Shown piece after piece: positions 42,627-51,402 of a DNA stretch of 51,427 nucleotides. The notes under the pieces were generated by a model. It saw only the letters and a program-made list of their open reading frames with translations. It did not search any database and was not told where the DNA came from. Numbering within the stretch: position 1 is the first letter of the stretch; each line of letters opens with the position of its first letter. The DNA is taken from contig CAVOGD010000004.1 in the NCBI GenBank assembly GCA_963695155.1, positions 1 to 51,427 of the forward strand, in the 5' to 3' direction. This DNA comes from SG8-30 sp963695155 (GTDB lineage: Bacteria > Pseudomonadota > Gammaproteobacteria > Steroidobacterales > Steroidobacteraceae). Made by a program: the position numbers and the translations under genes.

Positions 42627-42661
42627 AGTCCGGCCCCCTCGGGGTCGGGCTCTTTCTTCTT
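42627..42661 (+). terminator. Rho-independent terminator between the lipoprotein gene and arsR
   Basis: Eleven-base stem, AGTCCGGCCCC (42627-42637) with GGGGTCGGGCT (42641-42651), including two G-T wobbles, 3-nt loop, then a T-rich tract. Its end touches the arsR -35 box. Confidence 0.8.
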
Positions 42662-42690
42662 GACATTATTTCGATAAATAGCTAAATATC
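42660..42690 (+). promoter_or_regulatory. arsR promoter and operator
   Basis: TTGACA (42660-42665), 17-bp spacer, TAAATA (42683-42688), then ATG at 42696. The predicted transcript therefore starts at or within two bases of the start codon, and no Shine-Dalgarno is present, so arsR mRNA appears leaderless. Overlapping it, 42673-42690 is an imperfect palindrome (GATA...TAGCTA...TATC), the probable ArsR operator. Confidence 0.75.
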
Positions 42691-42695
42691 TAAAC

Positions 42696-43004
42696 ATGAA
42701 ACAGACCCAGCGCAAGCCGTCCTGCCGGCTCGAGGCCCGTGCCGCCCACGCCGAGGCGTTCAAGGCCCTGGCGCACCTGACGCGGTTGCAGGTGTTCTTC
42801 TTCCTGGTGCGGGACGGCGGCGAGGTCGCGGCCGGCGAGATCGGCGAGGCGGTTGCCGTGACCGGGCCGACGCTGTCGCACCACCTCGACCTGCTGCGCC
42901 GCGCGGGGCTGGTCGCGCGCCGCAAGCAGGAGCGCTATGTGTACTACCGCGTGCGCCGCGAAACGGTCTCCGACATGGTGCGGCTGCTGACCGCCTGCTG
43001 CTGA
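42696..43004 (+). CDS. arsR: ArsR/SmtB-family arsenic-responsive repressor
   Basis: 102 aa winged-helix repressor: FKALAHLTRLQVFFFLVR, VTGPTLSHHLDLLRRAGLVARRKQERYVYYRV. The classical ELCVCDL metal site is absent. Instead there is Cys9 near the N-terminus and a C-terminal CysCys pair, a variation seen in some ArsR proteins with a relocated arsenite site. It would release the promoter on binding arsenite. The gene is 48 bp upstream of arsM. Confidence 0.88.
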   Translation: MKQTQRKPSCRLEARAAHAEAFKALAHLTRLQVFFFLVRDGGEVAAGEIGEAVAVTGPTLSHHLDLLRRAGLVARRKQERYVYYRVRRETVSDMVRLLTACC

Positions 43005-43052
43005 ACGACCCACGGGCGGCGCCGGCGAACAGCCCGCCGCAAGGAGTGCGAC

Positions 43053-43886
43053 ATGACATCACGGGACATCAGGGAACTCGTCAAAGAGCGCTACGGCGCC
43101 GCGGCGCAACGCGTGGCCACGGCCGGCAGCTGCTGCGCACCCGATTGCTGCGCGCCCGGCCAGCTGGGCGGCGGCCAGGACCCGATCACCTCCAACCTGT
43201 ATGGCGCCGGCGACAGCGCCACCGTGCCGGCGGCCGCGCTGGCCGCATCGCTGGGTTGCGGCAACCCGACCGCGCTGGCCGAACTCGCGCCGGGCGAGAC
43301 CGTGCTCGACCTGGGCTCGGGCGGCGGCATCGACGTGCTGCTGTCGGCGCGGCGCGTCGGCCCGACCGGCAAGGCCTACGGCCTCGACATGACCGACGAG
43401 ATGCTGGCGCTGGCACGCGACAACCAGCGCAAGGCCGGCGCCACCAACGTGGAGTTCCTGAAGGGCGAGATCGAGCACATCCCGCTGCCCGACGGCTCGG
43501 TGGACGTCATCATCTCCAACTGCGTCATCAACCTCGCCGCCGACAAGGACCGTGTGCTGGCGGAGGCCTTCCGCGTGCTGCGGCCCGGCGGGCGGCTCGC
43601 GGTGTCCGACATCGTGGTGCGCGGAGCCGTGCCGGAGGTCATCCGCCGCAGCGTCGAGTTGTGGATGGGCTGCGTGGCGGGCGCGCTCGAGGAGGGCGAG
43701 TACCGCGACAAGCTGGCAGGCGCGGGCTTCACGGACATCGGGATCGAGCCGACGCGCATTTACCGGGTGGATGATGCGCGCGACATGCTCACCGCGGCCG
43801 GCATCGACGCCGACGCGGTCGCGCCGCACGTGGACGGCAGGTTCATGAGCGCGTTCGTGCGCGCGCGCAAGCCGCAGGGCGCGTAA
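43053..43886 (+). CDS. arsM: Arsenite S-adenosylmethionine methyltransferase
   Basis: 277-aa enzyme that methylates As(III). The SAM-binding motif is VLDLGSGGGIDVLL (84-97). The three cysteines needed for arsenite binding and transfer correspond to Cys69 (LGCGNP), Cys157 (ISNCVINL) and Cys207 (WMGCVAG). The N-terminus additionally has CC (27-28) and CC (32-33), as in many ArsM. AAGGAG ribosome-binding site. Together with arsR it makes a minimal arsenic methylation unit with no arsenite efflux pump in view. Confidence 0.95.
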   Translation: MTSRDIRELVKERYGAAAQRVATAGSCCAPDCCAPGQLGGGQDPITSNLYGAGDSATVPAAALAASLGCGNPTALAELAPGETVLDLGSGGGIDVLLSARRVGPTGKAYGLDMTDEMLALARDNQRKAGATNVEFLKGEIEHIPLPDGSVDVIISNCVINLAADKDRVLAEAFRVLRPGGRLAVSDIVVRGAVPEVIRRSVELWMGCVAGALEEGEYRDKLAGAGFTDIGIEPTRIYRVDDARDMLTAAGIDADAVAPHVDGRFMSAFVRARKPQGA

Positions 43887-43896
43887 CCGCGCGGGA

Positions 43897-44200
43897 CCTG
43901 ACCCCCGATCCTCCGGGGGTCTGACCCCCAAAGGGGGTCTGACCCCTCCTGATGCCGCGACGCGGAGGGGTCAGACTCCTGCGGAGTCAGACCCCGACCT
44001 TCCTGATGCCGCGGCGCGGAGGGGTCAGACTCCTGCGGAGTCAGACCCCGACCTTCCTGATGCCACGACGCGGAGGGGTCAGACTCCTGCGGAGTCAGAC
44101 CCCGACCTTCCTGATGCCGCGGCGCGGAGGGGTCAGACTCCTGCGGAGTCAGACCCCGATCGTTCTGGGGTCTGACCCCCGAAGGGGGTCTGACCCCTCC
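43897..44200. repeat. GGGGTCTGACCCC repeat locus 4 with a 54-bp x 4 tandem array
   Basis: The core array 43951-44166 contains four 54-bp copies starting at 43951, 44005, 44059 and 44113. Each copy has GGGGTCAGACTCC, TGC, GGAGTCAGACCCC, a 12-base-arm hairpin with one mismatch. Copies 1 and 2 differ by one base in the GATGCC flank, and copies 2 and 4 are alike there. On both sides the array is bordered by GGGGGTCTGACCCCC-type palindromes (43897-43947, 44165-44200). No gene is supported between arsM and the PEP-CTERM gene. Confidence 0.93.
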
Positions 44201-44222
44201 GACTGCCCCGCCATCAGCAAGG

Positions 44223-44252
44223 AAAAGGCCCGCGCCTTGCGGCGCGGGCCCG
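44223..44252 (-). terminator. Terminator of the PEP-CTERM gene
   Basis: GGCCCGCGCC (44227-44236), TTGC loop, GGCGCGGGCC (44241-44250); minus strand continues into TTTTCC. The hairpin and its surroundings are duplicated at 45187-45216. Confidence 0.9.
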
Positions 44253-44273
44253 GGTCGAGTCAAGTGACGACGA

Positions 44274-45011
44274 TCAGCGAGTGGCGCGCCTGCGCCGCGC
44301 CAGTCCCACGCCGAGCAGGCCGATGCCGAGCAGGGCGAGCGATCCCGGCTCCGGTACGGACGACACCGGTTGGTCGAACAGGCTGATGGTGGGCGGCGTA
44401 GCCACGCTGTAAGTGAGTCCCGCCAGCGCGAAATCGGCAAAGCCGTCGTTGGGGCCGAACAGCGTGAAGGACTCGATGCCCAGCGCGAACGCGCTCGTGT
44501 CCCAGAACCAGTAGCCGCCGGCGACACCGTTGTTGTCGAAGGTCGGGCGCGTCTCGTAGACCGTGCCGCCCACGACGAGCGTCATGCGCGCGGACTCGCC
44601 CATGACCTCGCGGTGACTCTCGTTGCCGAACAGGTCCAGGAACTGGATGCCGGCGATGTTCACCAGCAGCCCGCCGAAGGACACATGCAGCTGCTGCACG
44701 CCACCCTGCGTGATCTCGTCGTCCACGATGCCGATACCGTCGCCGAGGCAGGCGAGGCCGTGCGTGGACTGGCCAGCCTGGCAGCCCGACCGCTCCGCCG
44801 CGGCGGCGTTGAAGGTCAGGTAGCTGCCGTCGGGCGCGGCCGTGAGTGTGATGCCTTCGGCCGTCGCGCTCTGGCGGGTGTTGTCGGGCTGCACCACGTC
44901 GCGCCACGTGGCGTCAGTGAAATCAACGACGATGGCATTGGCGCTCATCGTCACGGCAGCCAACAGCAGTCCGGCCAGGCGCGCCGCCGTCTTGGAAAGG
45001 GTGCTATGCAT
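44274..45011 (-). CDS. PEP-CTERM sorting-signal secreted protein
   Basis: 245 aa. A signal peptide (ending near TMSANA) precedes a beta-rich domain with FVPE-like pattern. The C-terminus SVPEPGSLALLGIGLLGVGLARRRR is a complete PEP-CTERM tag: PEP motif, hydrophobic helix, basic tail. This suggests sorting by an exosortase to the cell surface, usually linked to exopolysaccharide. No exosortase gene is in this window. ATG at 45011 is chosen; a TTG at 45020 is an alternative. Confidence 0.9.
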   Translation of the reverse strand: MHSTLSKTAARLAGLLLAAVTMSANAIVVDFTDATWRDVVQPDNTRQSATAEGITLTAAPDGSYLTFNAAAAERSGCQAGQSTHGLACLGDGIGIVDDEITQGGVQQLHVSFGGLLVNIAGIQFLDLFGNESHREVMGESARMTLVVGGTVYETRPTFDNNGVAGGYWFWDTSAFALGIESFTLFGPNDGFADFALAGLTYSVATPPTISLFDQPVSSVPEPGSLALLGIGLLGVGLARRRRATR

Positions 45012-45186
45012 GTTGCTCAATACTCAACCTGTGTCTTGCCCCAATTAGATACAAGAATCGCGCCAGCATTCAACTAGTTGAATCACAAGGGCGGTATAAG
45101 GACTTGCGCGCAGTGGCGTAAAAATTTCCGGCACTTTTCGCGCGTTATGTTCTGGAGCCAGTCCAGCATTATGTGCGGTGCCCACA

Positions 45187-45216
45187 AGAAAAGGCCCGCG
45201 CCTTGCGGCGCGGGCC
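45187..45216 (-). terminator. Terminator of the DUF5666-like gene, duplicate of 44223-44252
   Basis: GGCCCGCGCC (45193-45202), TTGC, GGCGCGGGCC (45207-45216), with AAAA on the plus side becoming TTTT on minus. Together with ~20 flanking bases it nearly repeats the region at 44223-44275, including GACGACGATCAGC. Confidence 0.9.
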
Positions 45217-45239
45217 TGAGTCGAGCCGGATGACGACGA

Positions 45240-47168
45240 TCAGCCGGCGGGACGCCCGAGGGCCACGGCGATGCCGCGCGCCTGGAACGTGTTGCTGCCC
45301 GGATCGTAGTGCCCCTTGGCGTGCAGGCCGAAGGCCCTGGCGCCACCCGAGAGCTTGGTGGCCAGCGCCGCGCTGAAGCTCGCGAAGTCGCTGTACATCT
45401 CGACATGGTGCGGCTCGCCGATCGCGAACATGCCCGCGCCCGTGCTCGAGGCCGGCGCCAGCGTCACCGCGCTGGCCAGGGTCTTGATGTCGATGAACCG
45501 CGGGCCGATCGCGATGTGGTGCCTGAGCCCGAGTTCCGGGTTGGCGTTGTCGATCACGATGCCCGTGTCGCCGATGCTGAGGAACGGGGCGGCCGTGCCG
45601 TTCTGGCCCCAGCCGATGCCCATGACCGCCATCAGGTCGACGTAGTCGACGACGGTGCGGCCGACGAAGTCCGGCGGCGCCGTGCCGAACGGCGTGACGA
45701 AGCCGAACACCCGCGCGGCGGAGCCGGGCAGCAGGCGATTCAGGTCGAGCGGCCCGGTCACGACTTCGTACGCGTTCGGGTCGGCGTCCGCGAGGAACGT
45801 CGGACCCGTGCCGGCGAAGTCGAAGATCTCGGCGCGCCGGCCGTCGATCCCGGCCAGCCTGAGCGTCAGGTGACCCGGGTTGGCGGAGACCACCGCACCC
45901 AGCAGGTGCGTGACGTTCATGCGCACCAGGCCCTGCTCGGCGTTGAGGACCAGCCCGTCGGGCGTGTTGTTGAACTCGCCGAACGCATGGATGCGCTGGC
46001 CGACCGAGATCGCCTGGATGGGCAGGCCTGCGCCGCCGCCGCCCTGGCGCGCGACGCGCGTCTCGGGCCCGATCATGACGGTGACGTCGCCGCGCACGAA
46101 GCTGGCGGCGTCGGTCGCGGTGCGACGGATCAGCGTGCCACCGCGCACCGTCAGCCGGTCGCCGTTGCGCGCGGTCACATTGCCCACCATGACGTCGAAG
46201 CGCGGTCCCGGCACGCTCGAGCCGGCCAGCACGCGCTCGGCCGTGAACCGGCGGTCGGCGACGACCAGCTTGCCGAACGCGATGGTCGGCGTGCCGATGT
46301 CCTTGAGCGCCAGCGCCGTGAGGCCCGCCGCGCCGATGTACTCGGTGCCGTCGATCTCGAAGGCCGTGTCGTTGCCGGTCGCGACCGTGACCTGGCCGAG
46401 GCGCGCGTCACGGTGGTTGAACGGGCGGATGTCGATGACGTAGTTGCTGGCCGCGGTGTCCACGGACACCAGCGGGCCGCGCACGCGCAGTTCCTTCTCC
46501 TCGACCGGCTGCAGGGTCGCGACCAGGAACGGCTCGGCGGTGGCCGTGGCCGGCGTCGTGCCGATGTCCACCGTGTGCGACGCGGCCAGGTCGAAGTCCA
46601 GCTGCAGGAACGCGGGGCGTCCCGGCACCACGACCACGTGGTTGCGGTTGTCGAGCTGGATGTCGAAGTTGACCACGCCGAGCGGCTGGCCGTCCTTGCC
46701 CACGACCGTGGCCGCGGCCGGCGCGCCGTTCACCTCGACGTTGACCTCGTTGCCCGCGTAGTCGAGCTGCATCGACGCCCTGACGTAGGTGCCGCTCGGG
46801 ATGGTCGCGGCCGTCACCAGCTCGGTCATGTCGACGAGCTGCGCGAAGTCCACGCGCTGGCGTACCGGCAGCGCGTTGACGACGGCGCCGCTGGCCTTGG
46901 TGAGGGTCAGCGAGACGACGTCCACGGAGTAGCTGAGGAAGTCGCCGTCCGCGTCGGTGAAGCCGATGTAGACGGTGCCGCAGTCGCTGCCCGCCGTGCC
47001 GCAGGTCGCGGCCGGTGGGGTGACCGGAGCGGCTGCCCCGGGTGCGCTGGAGCCGCCGCCGCAACCCGCGAGGGTCAGCAGCGCGGCGGCGATGGGCGCC
47101 AGCAGCCAGGCGCGACATGCCGCCCAGCGACCGTGCCCGCGGTCCATGACGAGTTCAGACGACAACAT
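45240..47168 (-). CDS. Large DUF5666-like surface lipoprotein
   Basis: 642 aa. Start ATG at 47168 follows GGAGG at 7 nt. The signal peptide ends in LTLAGC (lipobox). An N-terminal domain (DADGDFLSYSVDVVSLTLTKASGAVV...) resembles DUF4382, and the later part consists of repeated small beta-barrel units with the DUF5666 pattern (e.g. LTVRGGTLIRRTATDAASFVRGDVTVMIGPETRVA). Such proteins are usual in gammaproteobacteria with PEP-CTERM-type surfaces; function unknown. Its 3' end is followed by the same terminator sequence as the PEP-CTERM gene. Confidence 0.8.
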   Translation of the reverse strand: MLSSELVMDRGHGRWAACRAWLLAPIAAALLTLAGCGGGSSAPGAAAPVTPPAATCGTAGSDCGTVYIGFTDADGDFLSYSVDVVSLTLTKASGAVVNALPVRQRVDFAQLVDMTELVTAATIPSGTYVRASMQLDYAGNEVNVEVNGAPAAATVVGKDGQPLGVVNFDIQLDNRNHVVVVPGRPAFLQLDFDLAASHTVDIGTTPATATAEPFLVATLQPVEEKELRVRGPLVSVDTAASNYVIDIRPFNHRDARLGQVTVATGNDTAFEIDGTEYIGAAGLTALALKDIGTPTIAFGKLVVADRRFTAERVLAGSSVPGPRFDVMVGNVTARNGDRLTVRGGTLIRRTATDAASFVRGDVTVMIGPETRVARQGGGGAGLPIQAISVGQRIHAFGEFNNTPDGLVLNAEQGLVRMNVTHLLGAVVSANPGHLTLRLAGIDGRRAEIFDFAGTGPTFLADADPNAYEVVTGPLDLNRLLPGSAARVFGFVTPFGTAPPDFVGRTVVDYVDLMAVMGIGWGQNGTAAPFLSIGDTGIVIDNANPELGLRHHIAIGPRFIDIKTLASAVTLAPASSTGAGMFAIGEPHHVEMYSDFASFSAALATKLSGGARAFGLHAKGHYDPGSNTFQARGIAVALGRPAG

Positions 47169-47406
47169 GTTCGGTCCTCCCGGTCTTGTGTTCGAGTCTA
47201 GTGCATCAACGCGCCGGGGCTGGGCGGGTTGACGGGGCTCCGCCGCGGCGGTGGTCCGGGAAGCGTCACGCGTGCACCTCATTGAGGAATTTTACATAAT
47301 GGTTTGGCTTACCCAGGGCCGTGCCCCGAGCGCTACTGCCGTGGCCGCCGTGGTGCGCTACTGTGGTATGCGTTGTCTTGCCCCCCTGGATCCTGAGGAG
47401 AGGTCC

Positions 47407-48177
47407 ATGAAAGCACTCATCTTCCTTGCCGCCGCCCTGGTCGCGCTGCCGGCCTCCGCCGGTACCCGCTTCGAGCTCCTGAGCACCGACCTGGCGACCA
47501 ACAGCACCGAGCAATCGGAACTGTTGCTGGACGCGACCCGCTTCCGGGTCAACGACGGCGACAGTTCGCTCATCTTCCTGACCAGCGACGGCCGCAAGCG
47601 CGTGCTGATGCTGGACAAGCAGCGCAACGAGTACACGGAGATGGACCAGCAGACCATCGACCGGATGGCCGGCCAGATGCAGGGCATGGCCTCGCAGATG
47701 GAACAGGCGATGAAGAACGTGCCGCCGGAACAGCGCGCGATGATGGAGCAGATGATGAAGGGCCAGATGCCGCAGCAGGCGCAGGCCCCGGCGCGCACGG
47801 TCTATACGGCGCGCGGCACGGACACCGTCGGCGGCATCCGCTGCACGAATTACGAGGGAGTGAAGGGCAAGCAGAAGGTCGCCGAGGTCTGCGCGGCCGA
47901 TGCCGCGGCGCTCAAGCTCGGTGCGGCGGACTACCAGGTCTTCGAGCAGATGCGGGAATTCATGTCCAGCCTGGCCGAGGCCATGAAGAACATGCCCATG
48001 GCGCCGGCGATGGACGACGCTGCGACGGCAGCCGGGTTCGAGGGTTTCCCGGTGCGGCGGATCACCTACCGGAACGGCAAGGCCGTCGAACGCGAGGAAC
48101 TGAAGTCCATGAGCGCCGCGACCTTCAGCGACGCGGACTTCTCGACCGGCAAGGCGCGCAGGGTCAAGACCAACTGA
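47407..48177 (+). CDS. Secreted DUF4412-like protein
   Basis: 256 aa. A signal peptide (MKALIFLAAALVALPASA) is followed by a LolA-like fold pattern: FRVNDGDSSLIFLTSDGRKRVLMLDKQRNEYTEMDQQ. The central region (residues ~80-125) is Met- and Gln-rich (RMAGQMQGMASQMEQAMKNV), as in DUF4412, and IRCTNYEGVKGKQKVAEVC contributes a cysteine pair. GAGGAGAGG ribosome-binding site. No operon partner. Confidence 0.75.
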   Translation: MKALIFLAAALVALPASAGTRFELLSTDLATNSTEQSELLLDATRFRVNDGDSSLIFLTSDGRKRVLMLDKQRNEYTEMDQQTIDRMAGQMQGMASQMEQAMKNVPPEQRAMMEQMMKGQMPQQAQAPARTVYTARGTDTVGGIRCTNYEGVKGKQKVAEVCAADAAALKLGAADYQVFEQMREFMSSLAEAMKNMPMAPAMDDAATAAGFEGFPVRRITYRNGKAVEREELKSMSAATFSDADFSTGKARRVKTN

Positions 48178-48210
48178 ACGTCATCCACCGCAGCAGCAGT
48201 TGCTTCAGGA

Positions 48211-48332
48211 GGAGTCAGACCCCTGCGGGGTCAGACTCCGTCTCCTGCCGGCATCTGTCTCCGGCGGGGGTCTGCCCGCTCTCGGGGGTCTGCCCGCTCT
48301 CGGGGGTCTGACCCCTCTCAGGGGTCTGACCC
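48211..48332. repeat. GGGGTCTGACCCC repeats (locus 5)
   Basis: 48211-48239 is an inverted pair GGAGTCAGACCCC, TGC, GGGGTCAGACTCC, the same two half-sites as in the 54-bp array but in opposite order. It is followed by repeated CTCTCGGGGGTCTGCCCG units and two GGGGTCTGACCCC palindromes reaching the stop of the neighbouring gene. Confidence 0.9.
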
Positions 48333-48337
48333 CTCCT

Positions 48338-50750
48338 TCAAGCTACCCACCTGCCGCCGGGAAACACCCACAGGATCCCGGCGTACAGCACCAGCGCCAG
48401 CGACAGCACCGCGCCGAACCCGACTTCCACGGCCAGCAGCGTGGCGAGCGCCGCGCTCACCACGGAGGCGCAGCCGTTGATGCCCCAGGCCCACGGCACC
48501 AGCGGCTCGGGCAGCTCGCGCAGCGCGAGCGGGAAGGGCAGCCCCAGGCAGAACGCCAGCGGCGCCAGCAGCACCGCGGCGGCCGCCGCGCGCGCCGCCA
48601 TCGGCCAGCTCGCCATCGCGGCGACCAGCGCGTCGAACGCCACGGCATAGACCGCCCCCAGCAGCACGACGACCGCGACCGCGATGCCCAGCGCGCGCCG
48701 GCTGCGCGCGTGCGGCACGCGGCCCGCGAACGCGCTGCCCGCGCCGGCCGCCACCAGGAACGTGCCCAGCACCAGCGCCAGCGCCAGCGTCGGGTGATGC
48801 ACCAGCAGGATCAGCTTCTGCAGGAAGGCGATCTCGATGAACAGGAAGCCGAGCCCGATGCCCGCAAAGTACGCGAGCGTGCGCCAGCGCAGCGGCCGCG
48901 GCGTGCGCCTGAGCGGCGCGAACACCGCCAGCGGCAGCACGATCAGCACGATCCCGGCGACGACGGCCTGCGCCAGCGTCGCCACCAGCAACAGGTAACC
49001 GGCCTCGGCCAGCGCCAGCCCGCCGCGCGCCCGGGCCTGCCAGGCCTCGGCGAACGAGCCGAAGCGGAAGAAGTTGCCGAAGTGCGGCCGGTCATCGGTC
49101 GCGGGCCGCACGTCGTAGGCGTAGCCGGCGGTGAATGCCGCGCGGTCCTCGCCGATGAGCGCGCGCACGCCGTCGTGGAACCACGGCCCCGGCAGTTGCG
49201 CGTAGTTGTTGGTGTTCTCGGCGCGGATGCCCGGAAACCACACCGGGTCGAACGACGACTCGTCGCAGAACACGCGCAGCTTCGCGATCTCGGCGGCCGT
49301 GACCGCGCCGTTCTTGACCAGCAGCGTGACGGTCTGCAGGCCGCGGATCATCATGAGGCGCGCGCCCGGATCCGCGACGCCCAGCGACTCGAGTGCCGCC
49401 ACGACGGTCGCCACCAGCTTGAGCGAGTCGCGCGGCGGCACGTCCACCCAGCGCGTCACCGACAGGAAACCGCCGGGCTCGAGATGCGCGAGGTAAAGGC
49501 GGAACGCCTCCAGCGTGTGCAGGTAATCCTCGTTCAGCCCGCTCAGGCCGCCGCCGCCCGCAGCGCCCGCCAGCGACAACTGGATCAGGTCGTAGCGTTC
49601 AGCCGCCGCCGCCAGGAACCCGCGTGCCTCGCCGCGGTGCAGGTGCACGCCGGCGCGGGCGGTCAGGCCGCCCGTGAAATCGAGCAACTCGCGTTCCAGC
49701 AAGTCCGCGACCTCGGGGTCGAGTTCCAGCGCGTCGATGCGCGCCGAACCCAGCGCCACCGCGCGCAGGATCTCCGTGCCGCCGCCCGCGGCGGGCACCA
49801 GCACCTTGCGTGGCTCAGCCACGCGCCAGGCCAGCGCCGAGGTCGTGTTGGCGAGAAACCCGAGGCGCGCGGGACTGGCCGCCGCCGTGATCGCCTGCAG
49901 GCCGTCACCGTCCGTGAACAACCCCAGCTGCGGCGGCGGTTCGGTCGTCCAGTTCAGGCTCAGGCCCGGCGCGAACCGCAGCGGCACCGCGGGGCTGTCA
50001 ACGACGGTCACTCGTCCCAGCGGGCTCGACCGCTCGAGCACGACCGTGGTGCCGTGCACGCGCAGCGCCTGGCTCAGGCCCTTGTAGTCGCCGGGCTCGA
50101 AGCGCAGCAGCGACGGCGGCAACGCCAGCAACGCGATCACGCCGGCCGCCGCCACGCCCGACCACAGCTTGCGCGGCGCGCCCAGTTCCACGGCACCCGC
50201 CATCACCGCCACGAACCCGGTCGCCGCGACGACCTTGAGCACCTGCCCGGGCCACAGCCAGTACAAGAGCCCCAGCACCAGCGCGGCGCCGAGTCCCGCG
50301 CCGATGAGGTCCGCCGCATAGACGCGCCCCACGCGCTCGGCGGTGCGCGATCAGCGCCAGCCCGATGGCGTTCGCGGCGCAGAAGAACGGCGCGGCCAGC
50401 ACCACGTACATCGCCACCAGCCACAGCAGCTGTCGCGGGTCCCACAGCAGCGCCTCAGCCGTGAACGGCAGTGCAAGCGCCAGTGCCGGGCTCGCGACAA
50501 CCAGCACGCCGAAGGCCATGAGGTTGGCGAGGTAGCTCACGGCGAAGCGCCGCAGCAGCCGCCGGTGCGCCAGCGCCAGGAACGTGCCGCTGGCGCCGTA
50601 GCCGAGCAGCGCCAGGCTGATGATCATGTAGGCGAAGTGGTGCCAGTGCACGACGGCGAACACGCGCATCAGCAGGATCTCGTAGGCGAGCGCCGCGCCG
50701 GAGACCAGCGCCAGCGACAACAGCGGTGCGCGCCGCGGCAGCTCAGTCAT
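48338..50750 (-). pseudogene. Membrane-bound spermidine synthase-like protein, frameshifted
   Basis: The N-terminal part carries several transmembrane helices (LLSLALVSGAALAYEILLMRVF; FAYMIISLALLGYGASGTFLAL). A soluble Rossmann-like SAM-fold domain follows (VLVPAAGGGTEILRAVALG; ERYDLIQLSLAGAAGGGGLSGLNEDYLHTLEAFRLY), and more helices end the protein. This is the SpeE-like fused-membrane group, activity unproven. The frame shifts +1 near 50340; removing one base gives a continuous 803-aa protein. The start overlaps the pcm stop by 8 bp. Confidence 0.8.
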
Positions 50751-51402
50751 GTCCGCCGGTCAGCGGCACGAACCGCACCGGCAGCAGTTGCCGCGTGCGA
50801 TCCGGCCGTCGGCGCGCTTTTCGACCAGCACCAGGTACTGGGTCGTGAAGCGCGTGCCGACCGGGATCACCATGCGTCCGCCCGGCTTGAGCTGCGCGAC
50901 CAGCGGCGGCGGCACGTGGCTCGGCGGCCGCCGTCACGATGATCGCGTCGAACGGCGCCGTGCTCCGGCCAGCCGTGGTAGCCGTCGCCGATGCGCACCT
51001 GGACGTTGTCGTAGCCGAGGCGCGCCAGGTCGCTGCCGGCCTGCGGCCGAGCGGCTCGAGGATCTCGATGCGTGTAGACCTCGTCGCGAGCTCGGCCAGC
51101 ACCGCCGCCTGGTAGCCCGAGCCGGTGCCGATCTCGAGCACGCGGTCAGCCGGGCGCGCGGCTCGAGCAGTTCGGTCATGAGCGCGACGATGTACGGCTG
51201 CGAGATGGTCTGCCCGTGGCCGATCGGCAGCGGCCGGTTGTCGTAGGCGGCGTCGCCGGCTCTCGGCGGCACGAACTCGTGGCGCGGCACCTTCGCCATC
51301 GCCGCCAGCACGCGCGGGTCGAGCTGGCGGCGGTTGAGGTAGGCGGAGGTGTCGCGCACGTCGCGCTCGATCTCGGCGAGCAGCGCCGCACGTGTGCCGC
51401 AT
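50743..51402 (-). pseudogene. pcm: Protein-L-isoaspartate O-methyltransferase, broken by several indels
   Basis: Repairs isoaspartyl residues using SAM. Fragments lie in different frames: VRDTSAYLNRRQLDPRVL and GDAAYDNRPLPIGHGQTISQPY; VLEIGTGSGYQAAVLAELATR (motif I); FDAIIVTAAAE; and the C-terminal LLPVRFVPLTGGHD. The IGHGQTISQPY motif and the SAM motif are clean, but at least four frame changes occur between ~50900 and 51170. The start codon region is also uncertain. Likely a real gene with poor sequence quality near the end of the contig. Confidence 0.8.

Noticed and set aside
43951..44166. The 54-bp array as a CRISPR or as a gene for an 18-residue repeat protein
   Set aside because: There are no unique spacers between repeats and no cas genes. 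The repeat-coded peptide is basic, has no start signal, and stays open only because 54 is divisible by three.
45309..47201. A 630-codon plus-strand frame opposite the DUF5666-like gene, and similarly 48200-50464 opposite the SpeE-like gene
   Set aside because: Shadow frames of GC-rich coding DNA. The opposite strand has signal peptides, ribosome-binding sites and family motifs; these frames have none.
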